64,000 nucleotides of DNA from an uncultured Bacteroidales bacterium (GCA_905235085.1 CAJOKD010000005.1:62001-126000); one strand, 5' to 3'. Positions 34,773 to 45,520 are shown, counted from the stretch's first letter. Notes: a model not told the origin generated them from the sequence alone. Translations and numbers: made by a program.

Positions 34773-36326
34773 ATGCATAACACTATGACACTAAACCCGT
34801 CCGGAAAAATACAAACGATTGCATTGATTGCTGCCATCGTCACTGGAACAGTACTTTTCACTTCAGGCAGGAAGAAGGCTTACGAGTTCGCCGGCCTCTA
34901 CCAGGACCTCCCATTCAAGATGGAGAAGGTATACCGCCCTACAATTCCTTCAAGGACGGTCAGCCTGACTTCGTTCGGCGCAGTGGGAGACGGTATGACC
35001 CTCAACACCGATGCGTTCGCAAAGGCGATTGCCGAACTGAACTCCAAAGGCGGCGGGCATCTCATCGTTCCTGAAGGAATTTGGCTCACCGGCCCCATAA
35101 CCTTGCTTTCCGGGACCGATCTCCACCTGGAAGAGAACGCCATCATAGTATTCAGTGCGGACCAGGACCTCTACCCTATCATCAACACGAATTTCGAGGG
35201 TCAGGATATGAGGCGCTGCCTCTCCCCTATCAACGCCCTGGGTCAGAAGAACATATCCATCACGGGAAAGGGTATCATAGACGGCAACGGAGACAAGTGG
35301 CGCGAGGTCAAGAAGCAGAACGCCCCTCCAAAGGTCTGGAAGGATCTTGTGAAGAGCGGCGGCGTCCTGAGCGACAAGCAGGACGTCTGGTTCCCGGACG
35401 AAGGCTACAAGGCTGCAAGGGCGACCTCTGGCAATTTCAACAAGCCGGCGGCATCGCTCGACGAGAACTACATAAAGACCTTCCTGAGACCGGTACTTGT
35501 GTCGATAAGGGAGTGTGAAGGAGTCCTGCTCGAAGGAGTCACTTTCCAGAACTCCCCTGCCTGGAACATCCATCCTCTGTTCAGCCGCAACATAATCGTC
35601 AAGGATATAATCGTAAGGAATCCCTATTATGCCACAAACGGGGACGGAATAGACATCGATGCCTGCGAGAACGTAATCCTCCAGGGAGCTACCTTCGACG
35701 TCGGGGACGATGCGATTTGCATCAAATCCGGCAAGGACGAGGACGGAAGGAGGCACGGAGTCCCCTGCAGGAACCTACTCATAGACCGCTGTACAGTCTA
35801 CCACGGGCACGGTGGCTTCGTGATCGGCAGCGAGATGAGCGGAGGCGTGGAGAATATCAAGGTGACCAGGAACGTTTACCTCGGGACCGACGTAGGCTTG
35901 CGCTTCAAGAGCACAAGAGGCCGCGGTGGAGTCGTCCGGAATATCTGGATGGACGACATCAAGATGAAGGACATAATAGCCAACGCGGTGATATTCAATC
36001 TCTTCTATGCAGGCAAGGCAGTCACGGAAGCAAATGGCGAATCCCCTGCCAAGGAACCGGAATACAAGGCCGATATCACCACTCCGGAGTTCTGCGGCAT
36101 CCATTTCAGCAACATAGTGTGCAACGGTGCGGCCAGCGCCATATTCATCAACGGCCTTCCTGAGAAGCCGGTCAGGGACCTCACCTTCAGGAACGTGGCG
36201 ATTTCAGCCGACAAGGGCATCGAAATCAACGAGGCCTGTGACATCGTATTCGAGAGGGTTTCGGTAAAGACTCCCGGAGGAGACGCACCGAAAGTAACCA
36301 ACTCGGAAAGGGTAACCTTCAAATAG
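34773..36326 (+). CDS. GH28 polygalacturonase-like glycoside hydrolase
   Basis: A 517-residue right-handed beta-helix enzyme of GH28, which hydrolyses galacturonan backbones. The N-terminus has a signal-anchor-like hydrophobic stretch (residues 14-30). The fold opens with SLTSFGAVGDGMTLNTDAFAKAI, as in the family. Catalytic blocks are NGDGID (Asp291), GDDAICIKSG (Asp312, Asp313), GHGGFVIGSEMSGG (His346) and RFKS (Arg377, Lys379), so the active site is complete. Exo- or endo-action cannot be decided. First gene of the seven-gene pectin operon, behind the operator-controlled promoter; the CE8 gene starts 8 bases later. Confidence 0.93.
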   Translation: MHNTMTLNPSGKIQTIALIAAIVTGTVLFTSGRKKAYEFAGLYQDLPFKMEKVYRPTIPSRTVSLTSFGAVGDGMTLNTDAFAKAIAELNSKGGGHLIVPEGIWLTGPITLLSGTDLHLEENAIIVFSADQDLYPIINTNFEGQDMRRCLSPINALGQKNISITGKGIIDGNGDKWREVKKQNAPPKVWKDLVKSGGVLSDKQDVWFPDEGYKAARATSGNFNKPAASLDENYIKTFLRPVLVSIRECEGVLLEGVTFQNSPAWNIHPLFSRNIIVKDIIVRNPYYATNGDGIDIDACENVILQGATFDVGDDAICIKSGKDEDGRRHGVPCRNLLIDRCTVYHGHGGFVIGSEMSGGVENIKVTRNVYLGTDVGLRFKSTRGRGGVVRNIWMDDIKMKDIIANAVIFNLFYAGKAVTEANGESPAKEPEYKADITTPEFCGIHFSNIVCNGAASAIFINGLPEKPVRDLTFRNVAISADKGIEINEACDIVFERVSVKTPGGDAPKVTNSERVTFK

Positions 36327-36334
36327 ATCCAGGA

Positions 36335-37366
36335 ATGAAAAAGATCCTTACTGCCGCTTTGGCTTGCCTGATGTATGCAGCCGTATCCACCGCCACCGCC
36401 GGAACGAGGGCGGCTGACATCGTCGTAGCACAGGATGGCAGCGGAGACTACCTTACCGTCCAGGATGCGATCGACGCGGCTCCTGACTATGAACACGGCT
36501 ACTTCACCATCATCCTGATCAAGGCAGGAACGTACCGCGAAAGGGTTACCGTCCCACACAACAAGACTCGTCTTATCATCCGTGGGGAAGGCGCCGGCAA
36601 GACCCGCATAGTCTACGGCCTTTCAGCCAAGATGAAATGGCCGGGGACCGACCGCAACGTCGGCACTTCCGGAAGCGCCACGATGTACATACACGCCAAC
36701 AACATAGTCGTGGAAGACCTGACTGTCGAGAACGATGCTGGAGAAGGGAAAGAGATCGGCCAGGCTGTCGCGATCAGCATCAACGGCGACAGGGTATTCT
36801 TCCACAGGGTGAGCTTCATCGGCAACCAGGATACCCTCTATACCCACGGACAGTACTGCCGCAACGGCTGGGCTGCACGCAATTACTTCCTGGACTGCTA
36901 TGTAGAAGGTACGACTGACTTTATCTTCGGCCCTGCCACGGCTCTGTTCGAGAACTGCCATATACACTCCAAGAAAGATAGCTACATCACCGCCGCATCC
37001 ACCCTCAAGGAGTTCCGCTACGGATACGTATTCAGGAACTGCAGGTTCACTGCGGCGGAAGGCGTGAAGAAGTGCTACCTGGGAAGGCCCTGGGGTGCTT
37101 ATGCCAAGACAGTGATCATCGGCTGCGAACTCGGAAGCCACATCCTTCCGGAGGGCTGGCACGACTGGGAGAAGGAAGGAAAGCCTGACACCAAGAAGAA
37201 TTCCTATTATGCCGAATATGGGAACAGCGGACCGGGAGCTTCCTTGTCAGGTAGGGTCAGATGGGCCCGGAAACTCACGGCCAGGAAGGCTGCAGGTTAT
37301 ACTTTTGAAAACGTAATGCTGGATCCGAAAGACACCGACGTCTGGGATCCGTTGGGAATAGAATGA
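36335..37366 (+). CDS. Pectinesterase (CE8)
   Basis: A 343-residue exported pectin methylesterase that removes methyl groups from homogalacturonan so that lyases and hydrolases can act. The signal peptide covers about residues 1-26. Beta-helix start: IVVAQDGSGDYLTVQDAIDAAP. Catalytic motifs are intact: GNQDTLY (Asp166, general acid), DFIFG (Asp195, nucleophile) and LGRPW (Arg251, Trp253). The gene lies between GH28 (8-base gap) and GH105 (4-base overlap). Confidence 0.95.
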   Translation: MKKILTAALACLMYAAVSTATAGTRAADIVVAQDGSGDYLTVQDAIDAAPDYEHGYFTIILIKAGTYRERVTVPHNKTRLIIRGEGAGKTRIVYGLSAKMKWPGTDRNVGTSGSATMYIHANNIVVEDLTVENDAGEGKEIGQAVAISINGDRVFFHRVSFIGNQDTLYTHGQYCRNGWAARNYFLDCYVEGTTDFIFGPATALFENCHIHSKKDSYITAASTLKEFRYGYVFRNCRFTAAEGVKKCYLGRPWGAYAKTVIIGCELGSHILPEGWHDWEKEGKPDTKKNSYYAEYGNSGPGASLSGRVRWARKLTARKAAGYTFENVMLDPKDTDVWDPLGIE

Positions 37367-38547
37367 AAAGGACACTGACATTCATACTCATCCTTTCTTC
37401 CGTCCTCCTTGTCAGGTGCAAGGAGGAAAAACCGTTTTCTGTGCAGGTCGTCTCCAGCGAGATGACACGCAACCCGGACGGTGCCCATCTGGACGGATTG
37501 GGAGGCAAACTGAAATGGAACTACACCACAGGTCTGGAATTGAAGGCTTTCCTGGATGTATACGAGCGCTACGGCGACGAGAACATCTTCAAGTACGTGG
37601 ACGGATGGTACGACAGCATCATCGGTCCGGACGGGAAAATACAGACCTATAAGATAAAGAACTATTCCACTGACCATATATGCCCCGGCAGGACCCTCTT
37701 CAGCTTGTATGACAGGACCGGGAAAGAGAAGTACAGGATGGCGATGGACACGCTGAGGAAGCAGATATCGCAGCATCCCCGCACCAGCGAGGGAGGATTC
37801 TGGCACAAGATGGTCTATCCGGACCAGATGTGGCTGGACGGCTTGTATATGGCTCAGCCATTCTATGCAGAGTACACCCGCAGGTACGAGACTCCGGAGC
37901 GCAGGGATTCCTGCTTCAGTGACGTGCTGAACCACTTCCTGGTGGTCGCGAAACATACATATGACCCTGCTACGGGATTGTACAGGCACGCCTGGGACGA
38001 AAGCCGGAGGATGTTCTGGTGCAATCCGGAAACCGGCCAGTCGGACCACGCCTGGGGACGGGCGCTGGGATGGTACTGTATGGCGATAGTAGACGTCCTC
38101 GAGATAGTTCCGAGGGAAACCGAGGGCTGGAATGAAGTCCTGGGCATATTCAAGGGAATATTCGATACCCTCCCGGAATATGCGGATCCTGCTACGGGAA
38201 TGTGGTATCAGGTCCTCGACCGGCCGGGACGCGAAGGCAACTACGTGGAAGCCACCTGCAGCGCGATGTTCACCTATGCCATGCTCAAGGGCGTGCGCCT
38301 GGGCTACCTTGACAAATCCTTCCGCAAGGAAGCTGTCAAGGCATATTCCCATCTGCTGGACACCTTCGTCAAGACAGGAGAAGACGGCCTTGTCAACCTG
38401 GAACAGTGCTGCGCCGTGGCAGGGCTGGGAGGAAAGGATAACCGGCGCGGAGATTATCAGTATTATATCAACGAAAGGATATGCGAAAACGATCCGAAGG
38501 GAATCGGACCGCTGATCTGGACATCATTGGAAATGGAAAGGAAATGA
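37363..38547 (+). CDS. GH105 unsaturated uronyl hydrolase, lipoprotein
   Basis: A 394-residue alpha/alpha-barrel enzyme of the GH105/GH88 group, which removes the 4,5-unsaturated galacturonyl residue left by pectate or rhamnogalacturonan lyases. Lipobox VLLVRC (Cys19). Characteristic segments are FWHKMVYPDQMWLDGLYMAQPF (with Asp159 the probable catalytic acid), LYRHAWDESRRMFWCNP and SDHAWGRALGWYCMAIVDVLE. ATGA overlap with both the CE8 gene before it and the lyase gene after it. Its product profile fits PL1 activity in the same operon. Confidence 0.92.
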   Translation: MKRTLTFILILSSVLLVRCKEEKPFSVQVVSSEMTRNPDGAHLDGLGGKLKWNYTTGLELKAFLDVYERYGDENIFKYVDGWYDSIIGPDGKIQTYKIKNYSTDHICPGRTLFSLYDRTGKEKYRMAMDTLRKQISQHPRTSEGGFWHKMVYPDQMWLDGLYMAQPFYAEYTRRYETPERRDSCFSDVLNHFLVVAKHTYDPATGLYRHAWDESRRMFWCNPETGQSDHAWGRALGWYCMAIVDVLEIVPRETEGWNEVLGIFKGIFDTLPEYADPATGMWYQVLDRPGREGNYVEATCSAMFTYAMLKGVRLGYLDKSFRKEAVKAYSHLLDTFVKTGEDGLVNLEQCCAVAGLGGKDNRRGDYQYYINERICENDPKGIGPLIWTSLEMERK

Positions 38548-40418
38548 GGACGAACAGAATCATATTGCTATTTGCGGTGCTTTGCACCATGTTTTCATGT
38601 GGAGGGAACGGTAACACCGACGAGCCTGTAGCAAAGGCTCCTTCAGTACCCGTGGGAATAGTGCTGCACAGCAGCACAGAAACATCGCTGAGTTTCCAGT
38701 GGGACGCGGTCAGCGATGCCACCGGCTACGAGTGGAAGCTGCTCCAGGAAAACGAGACAGTCAAGGAAGGCACTTCGGTCAACAGGAACGCCGTAATCTA
38801 CGGCTTGACGAAGGCCACGACCTACAAGTTCGCCGTAAGGTCGGTTGCCGGAGACCTTCACTCCGAGTATTCCGCCTTCCTGGAGGCGACCACAGACGGT
38901 GAACAGGAGCCTCCTGTGCCACCTCAGCCCCCTGTATCCAAGATCGAGTATTCGGAATTCAAGATTCCTGCAGGTGAAGAGGACGGTATTCCGAGGGCAT
39001 TCCCTGGAGCCGAAGGCGGCGGAGCTTTCGTGACCGGAGGACGTGGCGGAGAAGTGATCCACGTTACCAACCTCAACGATTCCGGTTCCGGCTCGCTGCG
39101 TGCCGCCCTGAACACCAAGGGGCCGAGGACGATCGTCTTCGACGTAGCCGGCATCATAGAACTCAAATCCACACTGAAGATAGAAAGCGATTACGGGGAT
39201 GTCACGGTTGCGGGCCAGACGGCTCCGGGCAAGGGAATATGCCTTAAGAACTACACTTTCAGGATCAATGCTTCCAACGTGATCATCCGTTTCATCCACT
39301 GCAGGATGGGCGACGAATGCAAGACCGAGGACGATGCGATGAACCTGTACTCCAGCAGCAACGACATCAAGGACGTGATCATCGACCACTGTTCCCTCAG
39401 CTGGTCCACCGACGAGTGCGGAAGCTTCTACGGTATGACCAATTTCTCGCTGCAATGGTGCATACTCTCCGAAGGTCTGCGCAACTCCGTCCACGGCAAG
39501 GGAAAGCACGGCTATGGCGGATTATGGGGCGGAGCCAACGCGACCTACCACCACAACGTACTGGCCCACCACGACAGCCGCAACCCTCGTTTCGACCACG
39601 ATTACCTTTCTAATCTCAAAGGCCCCGTGGACTTCGTCAACAACGTTGTCTACAACTGGGGGGACAATAGCTCATACGGCGGAGAAAGCGCCAATGAGAC
39701 AAACACTTACAGGCAATACAACATAGTAGCCAACTACTACAAGCCAGGGCCTGCCACGGCTTCCTCGAAGCACAGGTTCATAGATCCCTGGACCAAGGAC
39801 TGCGACAATTGTACAAAAGCCACCGGATGCAGCACCATAGTACCGGGACATTTCTATATGACCGGAAACGTTATGGACGGCAACGATGATGCGGATGCAG
39901 GCAAGACTGCTGACAACTGGAAGGGAACGACTGCCGACGCTGACGTAATCAGCCGCATAAAGGCGACATCGCCTTTCTACTGGTCTGAGAAGGCGGCCGT
40001 AATGACGGTCCACACTGCAGAAGATGCATACAGTAAGGTCCTCGTCTACTCGGGAGCATCTCTGGAAAGGGATGAGGTAGACACCAGGATCACCAAGGAA
40101 ACCAGGAACAGGACATATACTTACAAAGGGTCGAACGGTTCCACGAATGGACTGATAGACTCGCAGGCTGATGCTGGAGGATGGCCTTCATATTCAGCTA
40201 CTTCCCAACAGAAGGAACGTGTCAGAGACACTGACCGGGATGGAATTCCGGACTACTACGAGGAGCTGTTCGGACTCGACAAGGACAACGCTTCCGATTC
40301 CGGATCCAAGACCATTGACACTAAGGGCCGCTACACCAACCTCGAAATGTATCTCCACTACCTCGTGAAGGACATAGTTTCGGCACAGAATGACGGCGGA
40401 TCATACAAGAAACTCTAA
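38544..40418 (+). CDS. Pectate lyase (PL1-like) lipoprotein with FN3 domain
   Basis: A 624-residue lipoprotein. ATG at 38544 overlaps the GH105 stop and gives MRTNRIILLFAVLCTMFSC (Cys19); an earlier in-frame ATG inside GH105 is rejected. An FN3 domain (about 32-118) is followed by a PL1-type beta-helix: AFPGAEGGGAFVTGGRGG, VTNLNDSGSGSLRAAL, VTVAGQTAPGKGI, IIRFIHCRMGDE, DVIIDHCSLSWSTDE and HHDSRNPRFDHDYL. Near the C-terminus DTDRDGIPDYYEELFGLD is a calcium-binding dockerin/TSP3-like loop. It cleaves de-esterified homogalacturonan by beta-elimination. Surface location is inferred from the lipobox. Confidence 0.9.
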   Translation: MRTNRIILLFAVLCTMFSCGGNGNTDEPVAKAPSVPVGIVLHSSTETSLSFQWDAVSDATGYEWKLLQENETVKEGTSVNRNAVIYGLTKATTYKFAVRSVAGDLHSEYSAFLEATTDGEQEPPVPPQPPVSKIEYSEFKIPAGEEDGIPRAFPGAEGGGAFVTGGRGGEVIHVTNLNDSGSGSLRAALNTKGPRTIVFDVAGIIELKSTLKIESDYGDVTVAGQTAPGKGICLKNYTFRINASNVIIRFIHCRMGDECKTEDDAMNLYSSSNDIKDVIIDHCSLSWSTDECGSFYGMTNFSLQWCILSEGLRNSVHGKGKHGYGGLWGGANATYHHNVLAHHDSRNPRFDHDYLSNLKGPVDFVNNVVYNWGDNSSYGGESANETNTYRQYNIVANYYKPGPATASSKHRFIDPWTKDCDNCTKATGCSTIVPGHFYMTGNVMDGNDDADAGKTADNWKGTTADADVISRIKATSPFYWSEKAAVMTVHTAEDAYSKVLVYSGASLERDEVDTRITKETRNRTYTYKGSNGSTNGLIDSQADAGGWPSYSATSQQKERVRDTDRDGIPDYYEELFGLDKDNASDSGSKTIDTKGRYTNLEMYLHYLVKDIVSAQNDGGSYKKL

Positions 40419-40449
40419 ATCATATAATATTAACAAACAACAAATCCTT

Positions 40450-43400
40450 ATGAGCAAAATCTTTATGAAACTTACCGCTCTGCTTCTCGGCCTTGCCGGC
40501 GCTCTGACGCTCCAGGCCCAGGAAGTGAAGGGTATAGTTACGGACTCTAAGGGAGAACCGCTGATGGGCGTATTCGTAATGATAGAAGGCACCACCACCG
40601 GAACTTCCACAGGATTGGACGGTGACTATGTCATCGACGTTCCTGACGCCTCAAAGGCAGTCCTGCAGTTTTCGCTGATCGGAATGAAAACCGTTTCCAT
40701 CCCGGTCGCAGGCAAGTCGGTCATCGATGTCGTCCTCGAGGATGAAGCTACGACTCTCGACGATGTGGTGGTCGTGGGTTACGCGACCGTCAAGAGACGC
40801 GACCTGCTCGGCTCCGTATCTTCCGTCAACTCAGACAAACTTACAGAGCAACCTGTTACTACGGTCAGCCAGGCTCTCTCCGGAAAGATGGCCGGTGTGT
40901 CAGTAGTCACCACCGAAGGTGACCCTGACGCGGACATCAAGATCAGGGTCCGTGGAGGCGGTTCCATCACGCAGGACAACTCCCCTCTCTACATAGTCGA
41001 CGGATTCCCTGTGGAATCGATCAACGACATCTCATCCTCAGAGATCCAGAGCATCGACGTACTTAAGGATGCGTTCTCTACGGCCATCTACGGTAGCCGC
41101 GGTGCGAACGGTGTCGTCATCGTCACCACCAAGAGCGGAAGCAAGCAGAGCCGGTTCACGGTCAGCGTCAACTCCTATTACGGCGTGAAGAAGATTGCGA
41201 ACAAGGAGGCCATCGTACCTATGGACTCCGAGAACTTCGTCAAGTTCCAGTACGAGCTTGCCAGCATCAGGAGCAATGTCTCCGACAACTACGAACCGTA
41301 TTTCGGCAAGTTCTCCGACATCGACCTCTACAAGGGCCTGGCCACCAACGACTGGGTTGACATGGTGTTCGGAAGGACAGGGACGACGATGAGCAATGAC
41401 ATCTCCGTCTCCGGAAGCGGGGACAAGTACACCTGGACCCTCGGATACGCAAGGATGGACGACAAGGCCATCATGAGCGGATCGGATTATACTCGTAACA
41501 ACCTCAGTTTCAAGGCACAGTACAAGCCTTTCAAGATTGCGACCTTCGATGTCAACCTCCGCTATTCCGGCACCGACGTCCGCGGTTCAGGGGCCAACGG
41601 AATCAATGACACGGGAACCACTTCCGGAAACGGCCGTCTGAAGCATGCGGTGTCATATACTCCTATCCCTATCGCTTCCACAATCCAGGGAATGGATGAA
41701 GAAGCCGACTACGGTGACAACGCTCCGCCTCTCCAGTCCGTGGCAGACAATGATTCCAAGAGGTTCCGTACTTCCTGGATGGCCAATGCTGCGATGACCC
41801 TCGAGCTCATCGAGAACCTCAAGCTCAAGATCGACGGCGGCTACGAAGACTACGCACAGAGGGACGACCGTTTCTACGGCCTTACCACCTACTATGTCAC
41901 CAACAGCGCGACATACAAGAACACTCCTGCTTCCCAGTACAAGGATTACAACCGCAGGAAGTATCGCAATACCAACACGTTGAACTACGATTTCGCTAAT
42001 CTGTTCAACAATCCCGACCATTCCCTCAACATCCTCCTGGGAGAGGAAATGACCATCAGCAAGACCAACCAGGTCACAGCCATGATCGAGAACTTCCCGC
42101 TCTTCTTCGATTCACAGATGGCATGGAACTTCCTCAGCACCGGTACGGCGGTCTCGATGGCCAACGTGATCAATCCGAACGACAACCTGCTGTCATTCTT
42201 CGGCCGCATCAACTACGACTACAAGCACAGGTATTCATTCGGAGCCACCCTCCGCGCCGACGGATCCTCCAAGTTCTCCAAGGAGAACAGATGGGGCTAT
42301 TTCCCTTCAGCCGCCGTGTCATGGACCATCTCCAACGAAGAGTGGATGACAGGGGCAAGGAACTACATCGACCAGCTCAAGCTCCGCTATAGCTTCGGTA
42401 CCGCCGGTAACAACAACATCCCTACCGGCCAGATCAACAAGGAGTTCTCCGGCAGCACCAGTTCCTGGATCAGTCCGGGGACGACCTACTGGACAGCCGG
42501 AAAGATCATGAACAACCCGGACCTCAAGTGGGAGACTACTTACACCCACAACATCGGTCTGGATTTCAGCGTCTTCACAGGCAAGGTTTCCGGTTCCGTG
42601 GAAGTTTACCAGAACTCCACCAAGGACCTCCTCATCAACTTCCCTATCACGGGATCGGGTTATGACAGCCAGTACCGGAACATCGGTTCGACCCGCAACC
42701 GCGGTGTCGAGCTCACCCTCAACATGCCTCTGGTCTCTTCCAAGAATTTCTCCCTCAACATGAGCGGGAACATAGCATACAACATCAACAAGGTCACCTC
42801 CCTCGGCGGACTTGAGACCATCTATTCCCAGTCCTACTGGGCTTCCACCGAAATCGGTGACGACTACGTAGTGAAAGTAGGAGAGCCACTGGGCAACATG
42901 TACGGCTACCGCAGCGACGGCAGGTATGAGGTCAGCGACTTTACCTATTCCGACGGAAAGTGGGTCCTCAACGAAGGCGTCGTGGACGATTCTTCAGTTA
43001 TCGGATCCCAGTACCTCCGTCCGGGAGCCCTCAAGCTCAAGGACCTCAATGGAGACGGCAAGGTCACCGTGGCGGACCGCGAAATCATCGGAAACGCCGC
43101 TCCTGACTTCACCGGCGGTTTCTCCCTGAGTGCATACTTCTACGGATTCGACTTCTCCGCCAACTTCAACTACATGATCGGCAACGACATCTACAACGCC
43201 AACAAGATCGAGTTCACTTCTTCCAGGAAGTTCTACAACAGGAACCTCATCAACATGATGAACGTTTCCGACCGCTGGAGCAGCATCGATTGGAACACCG
43301 GCGAACTCATCACCGATCCTGACGCTCTGGCAGCAGCCAACCGCGGTACCACAATGTGGTCGCCGTTCGTGGGCAACGCAGTGTTCAGCGACTGGGCTGT

Positions 43401-43683
43401 CGAGGACGGTTCGTTCCTCCGCCTCCAGAGCGCCACTCTCGGATACACCTTCCCTGAGTCCCTCCTTGAAAAGGCAGGAATCTCCAAACTGCGTATCTAC
43501 GTGACCGGCACGAACCTCTTCTGCCTGACCAACTACTCAGGCTACGATCCTGAGGTCGACACCCGCCGCGCCACCCCTCTGACTCCCGGTGTCGATTATT
43601 CCGCTTATCCAAAGAGCCGCGGAATCGTCGCAGGTATCAATCTTACATTCGCAAGGAAGGCCACTAATAGAATCATACTATGA
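40450..43683 (+). CDS. SusC-family TonB-dependent transporter of the pectin locus
   Basis: A 1077-residue outer-membrane transporter. The start at 40450 gives MSKIFMKLTALLLGLAGALTLQA; an earlier in-frame ATG inside the lyase gene is rejected. The carboxypeptidase-regulatory-like domain (VKGIVTDSKGEPLMGVFV) is followed by VVVGYATVKRRDLLGS and the plug (ALSGKMAGVSVVTTEGDPDADIKIRVRGG, PLYIVDGFPV), then the barrel. No STN domain. Expected to import galacturonan oligomers together with the SusD encoded next (4-base overlap). Confidence 0.95.
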   Translation: MSKIFMKLTALLLGLAGALTLQAQEVKGIVTDSKGEPLMGVFVMIEGTTTGTSTGLDGDYVIDVPDASKAVLQFSLIGMKTVSIPVAGKSVIDVVLEDEATTLDDVVVVGYATVKRRDLLGSVSSVNSDKLTEQPVTTVSQALSGKMAGVSVVTTEGDPDADIKIRVRGGGSITQDNSPLYIVDGFPVESINDISSSEIQSIDVLKDAFSTAIYGSRGANGVVIVTTKSGSKQSRFTVSVNSYYGVKKIANKEAIVPMDSENFVKFQYELASIRSNVSDNYEPYFGKFSDIDLYKGLATNDWVDMVFGRTGTTMSNDISVSGSGDKYTWTLGYARMDDKAIMSGSDYTRNNLSFKAQYKPFKIATFDVNLRYSGTDVRGSGANGINDTGTTSGNGRLKHAVSYTPIPIASTIQGMDEEADYGDNAPPLQSVADNDSKRFRTSWMANAAMTLELIENLKLKIDGGYEDYAQRDDRFYGLTTYYVTNSATYKNTPASQYKDYNRRKYRNTNTLNYDFANLFNNPDHSLNILLGEEMTISKTNQVTAMIENFPLFFDSQMAWNFLSTGTAVSMANVINPNDNLLSFFGRINYDYKHRYSFGATLRADGSSKFSKENRWGYFPSAAVSWTISNEEWMTGARNYIDQLKLRYSFGTAGNNNIPTGQINKEFSGSTSSWISPGTTYWTAGKIMNNPDLKWETTYTHNIGLDFSVFTGKVSGSVEVYQNSTKDLLINFPITGSGYDSQYRNIGSTRNRGVELTLNMPLVSSKNFSLNMSGNIAYNINKVTSLGGLETIYSQSYWASTEIGDDYVVKVGEPLGNMYGYRSDGRYEVSDFTYSDGKWVLNEGVVDDSSVIGSQYLRPGALKLKDLNGDGKVTVADREIIGNAAPDFTGGFSLSAYFYGFDFSANFNYMIGNDIYNANKIEFTSSRKFYNRNLINMMNVSDRWSSIDWNTGELITDPDALAAANRGTTMWSPFVGNAVFSDWAVEDGSFLRLQSATLGYTFPESLLEKAGISKLRIYVTGTNLFCLTNYSGYDPEVDTRRATPLTPGVDYSAYPKSRGIVAGINLTFARKATNRIIL

Positions 43684-45506
43684 AAAAGATATTCACATTG
43701 ATATTTGCGGTCGCAGCGGTCTGCGCCTCACTCGCTTCCTGCGATGCTATCCTCGACCAGGAGTCTCCTTCTACGTTCAGCGACCAGATCGTATTCTCCA
43801 ACTACGACCTGACTGAATACAACATCTTCGGAGTGCTCCATTCTTTCGGTGAGACCAACAACTACCGTGGAAGGTTCCTCCCATGGTACGGCTACAACAC
43901 TGACATCGAGTGGTACAACGGCACCTACAAGCCAGGTGACGGCAAGTACGACATCGCCGCCTACAACATAGCTTCGAACAACTCGCAGCTCAATCTCTCG
44001 AACGGCCCTTACAACATGATGTACAGCGGCATCGAGCGCGCCAACCTCATCATAGAAGGCCTCAGGAGCTACGGCAACACCGAGAACGACGCCGACATGG
44101 CATTCCTCCTCGGAGAGACCCTCACCCTCCGTGCGATGCTCTACTACGACATTATCAAGGCTTGGGGTGACGTACCGGCCAGGTTCTCTTCCGTGACCGG
44201 AGAGACGATCTACGTCAAAAAGGCCAACCGCGACGTCATCTACAAGCAGATCCTTGCGGACCTGGAAGAAGCTATCGGCTACCTCCCTTATCCAAACACG
44301 ACGAAGGCCGTACAGACCAACGACCGTGTGAACAAGGTCTTCGCCGAAGGCCTCTACGCCCGCATCGCCCTTGCAGCATCCGGTTACGCCCTCCGTCCGG
44401 ATGACGGCAATGAAGGCACCGGCGACCTCGGAACCGTAAGGCTTTCAAATGATTCCGAACTTTCAAAGGCTGCCCTCTACCCGAAGGCCCTCAACTTCCT
44501 GAAGGATGCCATCAACAACGGCGGCTGCTCCCTCACCAACGACTACGAAGGTTACTGGAAGCGCCAGAGCAACCTTGCCAACCTCCCGTTCGACGGAGAG
44601 ACCCTCTATGTGATCCCGTTCAGCGACAACCGCGGAAGGTGGAACTTCACCTTCGCAGTCAAGGCGAACGGCGCCACGATCAATGGCTACACCATCTCCA
44701 GCCGTGGCGGAGACGCCGGCCCTGTCCCTACGATGTGGTTCGAATATGACGAAGACGACCAGAGAAGGGATGTAACCTGCGTCAACTACAGCTGGACCAA
44801 GAACGGTCCAGAGGTCGCAGGCATCGGTTCCTGGTACTTCGGCAAATACCGTTTCGAATGGATGACCAGCCAGCCTTACACTGGCGGCAACGACGACGGC
44901 GTCAAGCCGGTAGTGATGCGCTATTCTGACGTCCTCCTGATGGCTGCAGAGATCGAGAACGAACTCAACGGTCCCGCAGGAGCCAAGCAATACCTCCTCC
45001 CTGTCCGCGAGCGTGCATTCGCAGGCCACGAAGACGAGGCCGAGGAATATGTTGCTGCCATTTCCTCCAAGGATGCGATGTTCGACGCAATCGTCAAGGA
45101 GCGCGCGCTTGAATTCTGCGGCGAGTTCCTCCGCAAGGGAGACCTCATCCGCTGGAATATGCTCAAGACCAAGATGGACGAGAGCATCAGCAAGATGATG
45201 GACCTCCGCGACCTTAGCGGCGACTATTCCTACCTCACCGGCAACATCTGGCACACCCTCTCCGACGACGAGTCCACAATTATGATCTACGGCCTCGGAA
45301 AGGGCGAAACAGAGGCTCCGGATGCATCCTGGGAGATCGAAGAAGGCTACGTCACCAAGTATGACGACGCCAAAAAGTCCGGTTTCTACGCCGAAAAGAT
45401 CCAGGGTCTGTACTATGTCAACCCTGACACACGCCAGTTCTGGCCTATCTTCGACGACACCATTTCCAACAGTCAGGGCAACCTTGTCAATGACTATGGT
45501 TATTAG
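43680..45506 (+). CDS. SusD-family lipoprotein of the pectin locus
   Basis: A 608-residue SusD/RagB protein. Lipobox ASLASC (Cys21) followed by DAILDQESPSTFSDQIVFSN. Typical helices include IERANLIIEGLRSYGN, LLGETLTLRAMLYYDIIKAWGDVPAR and RYSDVLLMAAEIENELNG, then IVKERALEFCGEFLRKGDLIRWNML. It overlaps susC by ATGA and precedes the four-unit beta-helix gene by 14 bases. Presumed ligand: pectin oligosaccharides, from operon context. Confidence 0.94.
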   Translation: MKKIFTLIFAVAAVCASLASCDAILDQESPSTFSDQIVFSNYDLTEYNIFGVLHSFGETNNYRGRFLPWYGYNTDIEWYNGTYKPGDGKYDIAAYNIASNNSQLNLSNGPYNMMYSGIERANLIIEGLRSYGNTENDADMAFLLGETLTLRAMLYYDIIKAWGDVPARFSSVTGETIYVKKANRDVIYKQILADLEEAIGYLPYPNTTKAVQTNDRVNKVFAEGLYARIALAASGYALRPDDGNEGTGDLGTVRLSNDSELSKAALYPKALNFLKDAINNGGCSLTNDYEGYWKRQSNLANLPFDGETLYVIPFSDNRGRWNFTFAVKANGATINGYTISSRGGDAGPVPTMWFEYDEDDQRRDVTCVNYSWTKNGPEVAGIGSWYFGKYRFEWMTSQPYTGGNDDGVKPVVMRYSDVLLMAAEIENELNGPAGAKQYLLPVRERAFAGHEDEAEEYVAAISSKDAMFDAIVKERALEFCGEFLRKGDLIRWNMLKTKMDESISKMMDLRDLSGDYSYLTGNIWHTLSDDESTIMIYGLGKGETEAPDASWEIEEGYVTKYDDAKKSGFYAEKIQGLYYVNPDTRQFWPIFDDTISNSQGNLVNDYGY

Positions 45507-45520
45507 CATATACACTGAAA

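Noticed and set aside
44463..45515. 350-codon minus-strand frame opposite susD
   Set aside because: The plus strand is an unmistakable SusD gene; the antisense frame is a codon-usage artefact.
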